A stretch of 64,000 nucleotides of DNA from Lysobacter capsici. GTDB taxonomy: Bacteria; Pseudomonadota; Gammaproteobacteria; Xanthomonadales; Xanthomonadaceae. The notes under the pieces were generated by a model. The model had not been told where the DNA came from. It saw only the letters and a list, made by a program, of their open reading frames with translations, and made no database searches. Made by a program: the position numbers and the translations under genes. This document shows, piece after piece, positions 58,331 through 64,000 of the stretch. The DNA lies in NCBI RefSeq assembly GCF_018732085.1, contig NZ_CP076103.1, positions 3,658,001-3,722,000 of the forward strand. The letters are read 5' to 3'. Numbering within the stretch: position 1 is the first letter of the stretch; every line of letters starts with the position of its first letter.

Positions 58331-59443
58331 TCAACTGGAAGAAGCGCCGCCGCCGAAGTGATCGCCCGGACCGGCCGGCGCATCGGGCCGTTGCAGGGTG
58401 AACACGCAATCGAAGAACGGCTGCATCTCGCTCCACGGCAGTTTGCGCTGGCGTGCATCGACCAACGCGCGTCCGATATCGACTGAATTTCCGGGATTGT
58501 TCAGGTATCGGGCGAACGCCACGCCGGTATCGGCATCCGCATGCAGGCCGTGATCCTGCTGGTTGTAGGCATGAAACTCGGCGATGGCCCCCGGCGCCGG
58601 AACCGCGCCGCTCGCCAGCGGACATTTCCTGACCCCACTGGCTTCTTCGCGTTGCGCGTGCCCGGCCGCATAGCTGTCCTGCAAGGTATGCAACAGCGAG
58701 CCGAAGGCCACGTCCTCATACACCCGGCGCAGACCGCCGCCGGCGCCCTGGGTGTACAAGTCCAGAATCCGCCATTCGCTGCGGCCGAACGACGACTGGA
58801 TGACCGGTATCGGGATCTCCTTCAAGCGCGTATCCAGGGTGTACTCGCCCAGCGACGCGCGCCATGCGAATTCGGACCACCCCATGATCCGTTCCTTGGT
58901 GACGGAAGCCGGCTCGCCGTTGCCCGCGGCCATCGCATGCAGGAACTGCAGGTCGCCGAAATGGGTGCGGTACAGCATCGCATCGCCGGGACCGTAACGT
59001 TTGCCCGCCTTCGCGCCCTTGTTGGCGTCGAGAAACAACCCGACCCAACACACCGGCTGGGTTTCGAAACGGATCGTATCGCGAGTGTTGCAGCGAATAC
59101 CGCGCGCCTGGTTGACGGTCATCGCGAAGGGAGGATCGTCGTTCCATCGCACGCCCGCCAACACCGCCGCGGGCGCATTGAGCGCCTCGCCGCCGTCGCA
59201 GGCGATATTGCAGCCATAGCTGCGGTTGGTGATCTCTTCATGCACCGGCTCGGTGAAGGTGCTGATCGAAAATCGAGCCGCCTCGCGCTCCACCATCGCC
59301 CAGGTGCCCGTGGCGATTCCGCTTAGGCGCCGCTCTTCCGCGCTGGAATGGGTGGAGAGTTTGTAAGCCGATGCGCCGTCTGCCACCAGCAACAACAGCG
59401 CGGCCGACAACGGCCGGGCAGCGTGTGTGAATGTCCTGATCAT
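58331..59443 (-). CDS. Secreted zinc phospholipase-C-like protein
   Basis: 370 residues from the ATG at 59443 behind GGGGG. Signal peptide ending ADGASA, so the mature protein starts YKLSTHSS. 'FGSLLHTLQDSYAAGHAQRE' carries the HTxQDxxxxxH metal pattern of zinc-dependent phospholipase C and S1/P1-nuclease-like enzymes. 'TEPVHEEITNRSYGCNIACD' near the start and 'FHAYNQQDHGLHADADTG' supply more His and Asp. Four or more cysteines suggest disulfides. Likely an extracellular hydrolase of phospholipids or nucleic acids; the substrate is not settled. Confidence 0.72.
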   Translation of the reverse strand: MIRTFTHAARPLSAALLLLVADGASAYKLSTHSSAEERRLSGIATGTWAMVEREAARFSISTFTEPVHEEITNRSYGCNIACDGGEALNAPAAVLAGVRWNDDPPFAMTVNQARGIRCNTRDTIRFETQPVCWVGLFLDANKGAKAGKRYGPGDAMLYRTHFGDLQFLHAMAAGNGEPASVTKERIMGWSEFAWRASLGEYTLDTRLKEIPIPVIQSSFGRSEWRILDLYTQGAGGGLRRVYEDVAFGSLLHTLQDSYAAGHAQREEASGVRKCPLASGAVPAPGAIAEFHAYNQQDHGLHADADTGVAFARYLNNPGNSVDIGRALVDARQRKLPWSEMQPFFDCVFTLQRPDAPAGPGDHFGGGASSS

Positions 59444-59716
59444 TCCAGCATCCCCCTGTAGTCCTGCGGTTGATGCGCGGCGCCGGCGCGTGGCCGGACA
59501 TCGCCCGCGGTTGCGGCGGTTGCCGGCCCCCGCCGATAACCGTCTTGCGGGTCGGAACGTCAAAACCACGCAGGCCCGGCCAGTGCGGCGCATCGATGCG
59601 CAGAATGCGAATGCCGTCGAAGTCCGGGCCTCGATTGCGGCGCAGTGACGCAGCGGCGCCCTTCGCAAGCGCGTCGGCTTGAGCGAGGATGCGGCAACCG
59701 CGATAAGGAAACCGCC

Positions 59717-60199
59717 ATGACCCTGCCGCCCGGCGTCGTACTGCGTCCGATCCAAGCACGCGACGATGCCGCCGTCGCCACGTTGATCCGCCAGGTGATG
59801 GCCGAGTTCGGCGCGGGCTCGGTCAGCGACAGCGAAGTCGACGCCATGCAGCGCGCCTACAGCCTGCCGCGCAGCGCGTACTACGTGGTCGAACGCGAAG
59901 GCCGCCTTGCCGGCGGCGCCGGGGTCGCGCCGCTGCTCGGCGGCGAAGACCGGGTGTGCGAACTGCGCAAGTTCTACCTGCCGCCGGCCTCGCGCGGGCT
60001 GGGGTTAGGCCAGGCCCTGCTGGAACGCTGCCTGCTGACCGCGCGCGGCTTCGGCTTCGCCCAGTGCTATGCCGAAACCCTCGACCGCATGAGCGATGCC
60101 CAGCGCCTGCTCGAAAGCAACAGCTTCCAGTTGCTGGAAGCGCCGATGGGTTACGGCGGATTGCGCGGCTGCAATACCTGGTATCTGCGCACGTTGTAG
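59717..60199 (+). CDS. GNAT-family N-acetyltransferase
   Basis: 160 residues from the ATG at 59717 behind AAGGAAA. 'PGVVLRPIQARDDAAVATLI' is the first strand and helix, and 'CELRKFYLPPASRGLGLGQA' the acetyl-CoA loop (RxxGLG). 'LLTARGFGFAQCYAETLDRM' follows. Substrate unknown. Divergent from the phospholipase-like gene. Confidence 0.9.
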   Translation: MTLPPGVVLRPIQARDDAAVATLIRQVMAEFGAGSVSDSEVDAMQRAYSLPRSAYYVVEREGRLAGGAGVAPLLGGEDRVCELRKFYLPPASRGLGLGQALLERCLLTARGFGFAQCYAETLDRMSDAQRLLESNSFQLLEAPMGYGGLRGCNTWYLRTL

Positions 60200-60316
60200 G
60201 CCTGCGGCCGCTATCGCCGCCACACAACCCCATCGGTCTGAACACCGCATTGGTGCCTTGCGCTGAGCTTCGCCGCGAGCGTACGAAGCGCGGGCTTATT
60301 TGTGGCGTGTCGCTTA

Positions 60317-60345
60317 TTGGAAAAGGAACGGCGTCACGCTATAAA
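60317..60345 (+). promoter_or_regulatory. Sigma-70 promoter for the lipoprotein pair
   Basis: TTGGAA (60317-60322), a 17-base spacer, and TATAAA (60340-60345): near-consensus -35 and -10 boxes. The first gene starts at 60412, about 60 bases after the expected transcription start, with AGGGGA as its ribosome site. Confidence 0.7.
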
Positions 60346-60411
60346 GCCCGTCGGACCGCTCACGGCGGTTCCGGGGAAATCAAGCAATCAATCAACAGGG
60401 GATACAAACCA

Positions 60412-61026
60412 ATGTCTATCGCGATCCGACCGCGCGCCATGCGCGCGGCGCTGGCGGCGCTCACTCTCGGCATGTCGCTGACCGGCTGCCTGAGCATGAA
60501 GATGTATGTCGATCCGGCGCTGCCGACGGTCGCCAAGAAGGACATCGCCGCGCCGGCGACGCCCAAGCCGGTGCAGGTACTGGCCGAGTTCCGGACCAAG
60601 GGCAACGCCAACGCCCGCGCAACCGCCGAATTGCGGCCGCGCGCGCTGGCAGCGGCCACCGAATCCGGGCTGTTCAGTCAGGTCAGCGGTGACGCGACGC
60701 CCGGTGCCGGTCAGTTGCGGGTGATGATCGACAACGTGGCGATCACGGAAAACGCCGCGGCCAAGGGCTTCGGCACCGGCTTGACCTTCGGCCTGGCGGG
60801 GTCGCTGGTCACCGACGGCTACAACGCCACCATCAGCTACACGGCCAATGGCAAGACCACTGAGACCACGGTGAAGCACGCCATCCACACGACGGTCGGC
60901 AACAAGGCCGGTCCGGCAGGCCTGACCCCGCTGGCACCGCAGGCAGCGGCGCATCAGGTGATGGACCAGATCGTCTGGAACGGCCTCAAGCAACTGTCGG
61001 AAAAGCATGCGTTCGACGCGGAATAA
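60412..61026 (+). CDS. Predicted lipoprotein (pair with 61007)
   Basis: 204 residues from the ATG at 60412, after AGGGGA. Lipobox LTGC. The mature part contains 'KPVQVLAEFRTKGNANARAT' and a glycine-rich 'GFGTGLTFGLAGSLVTDGYN' that could be a short hairpin touching a membrane, then 'TISYTANGKTTETTVKHAIH'. The gene overlaps the next lipoprotein gene by 20 bases. Lipoprotein of unknown role, driven by the promoter at 60317. Confidence 0.75.
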   Translation: MSIAIRPRAMRAALAALTLGMSLTGCLSMKMYVDPALPTVAKKDIAAPATPKPVQVLAEFRTKGNANARATAELRPRALAAATESGLFSQVSGDATPGAGQLRVMIDNVAITENAAAKGFGTGLTFGLAGSLVTDGYNATISYTANGKTTETTVKHAIHTTVGNKAGPAGLTPLAPQAAAHQVMDQIVWNGLKQLSEKHAFDAE

Positions 61027-61603
61027 ACCGGTGAACGCGCTGGTCCGGTCGGCCCTGGTCGCCACGCTGGCGCTGCAAAGCGCCTGCGTGAGCATGGTCG
61101 CGAGCAAGTACCAGCCCGGCTTGGCCAATGCCGAAATACTGAGCCGTCAGCTCGATGCGGCGCCGCTGCGGGTCGGCAGGTTTTCCGCCGATCCCAAACT
61201 CGACAGCAAGCCGCTGAACGTGCGCGGTTCGACGCTCAGCGGCGGCGAAGATGGCAAGTTCTCGACCTACCTGCGCGATGCCTTGAGCACTGAACTCAGG
61301 ACCGCCGGACGCCTGGATGACAACGCCGCCAGCGAGATCAGCGGCGAGTTGCTGCAGAACCGGCTCAACAGCGGCGGCGCCGCGGCCGGGGACGGCCAGG
61401 CGACCGTGCAGGCACGCTTCGTGATAAAGCGCGACGGTGCGCAGGTCTACGACCGTACCCTGACCGCCGATCACCACTGGCCTTCCTCGTTCATGGGGCC
61501 GATCGCCATTCCGGCCGCGTTCGACAACTACACCGCCACGGTGCAGAAGTTGTTGCAGCAATTGTTTTCCGATCCGCAGTTCGAACGCGCCACGGCGCGT
61601 TGA
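61007..61603 (+). CDS. Predicted lipoprotein (second of pair)
   Basis: 198 residues from the ATG at 61007, overlapping the first gene by 20 bases; a GTG at 61031 is an alternative start with a weaker ribosome site. Lipobox QSAC. Contains 'FSTYLRDALSTELRTAGRLD' and 'RFVIKRDGAQVYDRTLTADH', the look of periplasmic curli-type or trafficking-type lipoproteins, but no family fits well. Probably works with the preceding lipoprotein. Confidence 0.75.
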   Translation: MRSTRNKPVNALVRSALVATLALQSACVSMVASKYQPGLANAEILSRQLDAAPLRVGRFSADPKLDSKPLNVRGSTLSGGEDGKFSTYLRDALSTELRTAGRLDDNAASEISGELLQNRLNSGGAAAGDGQATVQARFVIKRDGAQVYDRTLTADHHWPSSFMGPIAIPAAFDNYTATVQKLLQQLFSDPQFERATAR

Positions 61604-61758
61604 GCCGACCTGCCCCGGCCGCCGCGGCGGCCGGGGCGACCGCAACCGACACGCACCGGCAAACCGGCCCGGGCGCCCGCCGGCGGCGACCACGCCCGGC
61701 CCGGCGGCGATCCGCCCGGTCCTTTAGAATGGCGACTTTTCCGCCTTCAGGACCGCCC

Positions 61759-62529
61759 ATGCAACTCGACAACGCCCGCGCCGTGATCACCGGCGGCGTC
61801 TCCGGCCTCGGCCTGGCCGTGGCCCAGCACCTCGTCGCCCGCGGCGGCAAGGTCGCGCTGTTCGACGTCAACGACGACAAGGGTGCGCAGGCCGTGGCCG
61901 CGCTCGGCGCCGACAAGGCGCGCTATTTCAAGACCGACGTCACCGACGAGGCCGGCGTGGTCGCCAACCTCGCCGCCGCGCAGGACTTCCTCGGCGGGCT
62001 CAACGCGGCGATCAACTGCGCCGGCATCCTCGGCGCCGGCCGCGTGCTCGGCAAGGAATCGCCGATGCCGCTGGCGCAGTTCCAGACCACGGTCATGGTC
62101 AACCTGATCGGCAGTTTCAACGTCGCCAAGGCCGCGGCCAACCTGATGCAGCACAACCAGGCCGGCGACGACGGCGAGCGCGGCGTCATCGTCAACACCG
62201 CCTCGGTCGCCGCCTTTGAGGGCCAGATCGGCCAGGCCGCGTACTCCGCGTCCAAAGGCGGCGTGGTCGCGATGACCCTGCCGATGGCGCGCGAACTGTC
62301 GCGCTTCGGCATCCGGGTGATGACGGTCGCGCCGGGCATCTTCTGGACGCCGATGGTCGACGGCATGCCCGAGTCGGTGCAGCAATCGCTCAGCGCCTCG
62401 ATCCCGTTCCCCTCGCGCCTGGGCCAGCCGGAAGAATTCGCCGACCTGGTCGCCTACATCCTGGGCAATCGCTATCTCAACGGCGAGACGATCCGCCTGG
62501 ACGGCGCTACCCGGTTGGCGCCCAAGTAA
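61759..62529 (+). CDS. Short-chain dehydrogenase, 3-hydroxyacyl-CoA type
   Basis: 256 residues from the ATG at 61759. SDR fold: 'AVITGGVSGLGLAVAQHLVA' (TGxxxGLG), 'INCAGI' and 'SVAAFEGQIGQAAYSASKGG' with catalytic Ser, Tyr and Lys (YxxxK), and 'MTVAPGIFWTPMVDGMP'. The order and the 'NTASVAAFEGQIGQAAYSAS' form match the type-2 3-hydroxyacyl-CoA dehydrogenase (HSD17B10-like), which oxidises 3-hydroxyacyl-CoA or 2-methyl-3-hydroxybutyryl-CoA with NAD+. Cytosolic. Confidence 0.92.
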   Translation: MQLDNARAVITGGVSGLGLAVAQHLVARGGKVALFDVNDDKGAQAVAALGADKARYFKTDVTDEAGVVANLAAAQDFLGGLNAAINCAGILGAGRVLGKESPMPLAQFQTTVMVNLIGSFNVAKAAANLMQHNQAGDDGERGVIVNTASVAAFEGQIGQAAYSASKGGVVAMTLPMARELSRFGIRVMTVAPGIFWTPMVDGMPESVQQSLSASIPFPSRLGQPEEFADLVAYILGNRYLNGETIRLDGATRLAPK

Positions 62530-62539
62530 CGGCGGGAAT

Positions 62540-62626
62540 CGGGAATGGGGAATCGGGAATCGCCAAAGCGGTCTCGTCTCCACTCCCAGATTCGCCGCGT
62601 ACTGATTTACCGATTCCCCATTCCCG
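62540..62626. repeat. 17-bp perfect inverted repeat (GGGAATGGGGAATCGG type)
   Basis: CGGGAATGGGGAATCGG at 62540-62556 and its exact complement CCGATTCCCCATTCCCG at 62610-62626, with extra GGGAAT units outside each arm. It fills the gap between the SDR and efpL genes and is a typical xanthomonad intergenic repeat. It would form a stem in the transcript. Confidence 0.8.
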
Positions 62627-62650
62627 ATTTCCCATTCCCGGCCAGAGCCC

Positions 62651-63217
62651 ATGAAAGCCTACGACGTAAAAAAAGGTAACGTAATCGAGCACAACAACAC
62701 CGTGTACCAGGTGCGCGACATCGAACGCAGCTCGCCGCAAGGCCGCGGCGGCAACGTCAAGTTCCGTTTCACCATGTACTCGGTGCCCGGCGGGACCAAG
62801 TACGACCTCAGCGTCGGCGGCGACGACGAGTTGAAGGAAGTCGAACTCAGCCGCCGCCAGGTGACCTATTCGTACAAGGACGGCGATGCGTTCGTGTTCC
62901 TCGACGACGAGGACTACACGCCGTACACGCTCGACGCCGACGTGGTCGGCGACGACGCGGGCTACATCATCGACGACCTCAGCGGCTGCTATGTGCAGAT
63001 CATCGACGAACAGCCGGTGGCCCTGCAGTTGCCGGCCAGCGTGGCGATCGAAGTGATCGAAACCCCGCCCGAGCTCAAGGGCGGCACCGCGACCAAGCGG
63101 CCCAAGCCGGCCAAGCTGTCGACCGGCCTGGAGATCATGGTGCCCGAGTACATAAGCAACGGCGAACGCGTGCTGGTCAACACCGCGACCGGCGAGTTCG
63201 CCGGCCGTGCGGACTGA
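62651..63217 (+). CDS. yeiP: Elongation factor P-like protein YeiP/EfpL
   Basis: 188 residues, three beta-barrel domains as in EF-P. KOW-like N-terminal domain 'MKAYDVKKGNVIEHNNTVYQ' and the tip loop 'RSSPQGRGGNVKFRFTM', where the arginine corresponds to the unmodified Arg of EfpL rather than the modified Lys of EF-P. 'STGLEIMVPEYISNGERVLV' ends the third domain. 'YTPYTLDADVV' is the OB-fold linker seen in E. coli YeiP. It helps ribosomes past particular Pro-containing sequences. Weak ribosome site behind the inverted repeat. Confidence 0.95.
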   Translation: MKAYDVKKGNVIEHNNTVYQVRDIERSSPQGRGGNVKFRFTMYSVPGGTKYDLSVGGDDELKEVELSRRQVTYSYKDGDAFVFLDDEDYTPYTLDADVVGDDAGYIIDDLSGCYVQIIDEQPVALQLPASVAIEVIETPPELKGGTATKRPKPAKLSTGLEIMVPEYISNGERVLVNTATGEFAGRAD

Positions 63218-63602
63218 TGGGCGACGGAGCGTCGGCGCTTGCGCTTGTGCGCTGGCGCTGACGCTGTCGATCGGGTGCCAGCCTTCCGCGCCCGATAACC
63301 GCGACGCATCCGGCCAGGCCGCGGCCTGCCGCATGCCGTCGCCGTTGCCGCAGGTGCACCGCCCGGGTTGGTGCGCACTGCCGGCGGACGTGCGTGCATT
63401 CGCGACCGAGCACGAAGGCTGGCGTGGTTTTTCCGGCGGCGAACCCTCCACCCAGGACGCCATGCACGTCCTGGAGCAACAGGCCGAACAACGCCTGCGG
63501 CACGAACGCGAAAAATGGGCGCGCCTGCGCGCGCGCCATCAACGCGACCCGGCCACGGCCGCGTGGCTGGACCGCTACGGCCAGGAGACCGACCTGCGAT
63601 GA
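63207..63602 (+). CDS. Small lipoprotein
   Basis: 131 residues from the GTG at 63207, overlapping the end of yeiP by 11 bases. Lipobox SIGC after 'GACACALALTLSIGC'. The mature part is charged and helical ('EQQAEQRLRHEREKWARLRA'). Its stop overlaps the next start (ATGA), so it is coupled to the GNAT gene. Function unknown. Confidence 0.7.
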   Translation: MRTDGRRSVGACACALALTLSIGCQPSAPDNRDASGQAAACRMPSPLPQVHRPGWCALPADVRAFATEHEGWRGFSGGEPSTQDAMHVLEQQAEQRLRHEREKWARLRARHQRDPATAAWLDRYGQETDLR

Positions 63603-64000
63603 ACCCTACCGATTCCCCTGTTACCGACACCGGCGGCTACGTCTTCGCCGCCGCGTCCGAGGCCGATCTGCCGCGCCTGATCCCGATATTGCAGGCGTTC
63701 TACGAAGTCGAACATCTGCCCTGGAACGAACCGGCCCTGCGCCGCGCCTTGTCGGCATTGGTCGGCGATCCGAATGCGGGACGCCTGCGACTGATCCTGC
63801 GCGAGGGCGAGATCGCCGGTTATTTCGTGCTGGGCTTTTGTTTCAGCCTAGAATTCGGCGGCCGCTTCGGCCTGCTCGATGAGTTGTTCGTGCTGCCGGC
63901 GCATCGCGGCGGCGGCCTGGCCAAGCGCGCCTTGGCCGAAGTCGAAGCGCTGTGCCGCGCCGAAGGCCTGGATGCGCTGCGGCTGGAAGTCAACGACGAC
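63599..64000 (+). CDS. GNAT-family N-acetyltransferase (3' end outside window)
   Basis: 134 residues visible from the ATG at 63599, overlapping the lipoprotein stop. 'YVFAAASEADLPRLIPILQA', 'EFGGRFGLLDELFVLPAHRG' and GGGLAKRALAEVEAL, the acetyl-CoA-binding loop, are typical GNAT. The C-terminus runs off the window. Substrate unknown. Confidence 0.88.
   Translation, partial: MNPTDSPVTDTGGYVFAAASEADLPRLIPILQAFYEVEHLPWNEPALRRALSALVGDPNAGRLRLILREGEIAGYFVLGFCFSLEFGGRFGLLDELFVLPAHRGGGLAKRALAEVEALCRAEGLDALRLEVNDD

Noticed and set aside
1..64000. tRNA, rRNA or transposase genes
   Set aside because: None of the typical T-loop sequences, rRNA blocks or DDE transposase motifs were recognised by eye; a tRNAscan run would settle tRNAs.

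Overview
The window looks like chromosomal DNA of a high-GC gammaproteobacterium of the Lysobacter/Xanthomonadaceae group. Reasons: GC-rich codon use throughout, GTAG-headed REP hairpins between genes, a liu-type leucine degradation set, a Clp (CRP-like) half-palindrome in front of a bactofilin gene, a YeiP/EfpL translation factor, and many small secreted proteins and lipoproteins of the xanthomonad kind. The assignment is by gene content and style, not by a marker-gene comparison.

Layout. 1-4023: end of an HscC-like Hsp70 and three overlapping J-domain membrane proteins. 4336-5905: bactofilin, a zinc-ribbon protein and an unknown protein. 5960-6440: array of paired REP hairpins. 6507-8950: Fur-controlled feoA-feoB plus a Cys-rich small membrane protein. 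9032-16340: leucine/isovalerate catabolism (liuC, VOC protein, liuD, liuE), interrupted by three related lipoproteins and a mosaic of intergenic repeats. 16337-18898: PAS-GGDEF-EAL protein. 19670-22588: giant TPR protein. 22742-23924: divergent LysE exporter and Lrp regulator with a palindrome between them. 24178-24804: cholera-toxin-A-like ADP-ribosyltransferase homologue. 24987-33876: assorted housekeeping-accessory genes (two DUF1801 proteins, DUF899, beta-propeller, HTH regulator, 20-residue repeat protein, TPR protein, S24/S26-like protein). 34042-37886: small genes, including an AT-rich pair, a C4-like antisense RNA candidate and a degenerate 21-bp repeat field. 38208-39629: secreted c-type cytochrome.

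40710-49205 is a tightly coupled operon: ALA-synthase-like enzyme, TauD-type dioxygenase, atypical KAS III, ATP-grasp ligase, a LuxC-like/PaaK-like fusion, MFS exporter and an MDR reductase. It has no NRPS or PKS module and reads as an unusual small-molecule pathway; it is my best candidate for an undescribed system. It is followed by an S15 peptidase homologue lacking its nucleophile serine and a DUF5916 outer-membrane protein.

53614-64000: two secreted or orphan proteins, a Tat/lipobox alpha/beta hydrolase divergent from an AraC regulator, a zinc phospholipase-C-like secreted protein, GNAT enzymes, two lipoproteins behind a clear promoter, an SDR dehydrogenase, EfpL, a small lipoprotein and the start of another GNAT. 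No rRNA, tRNA, CRISPR array or transposase was seen.
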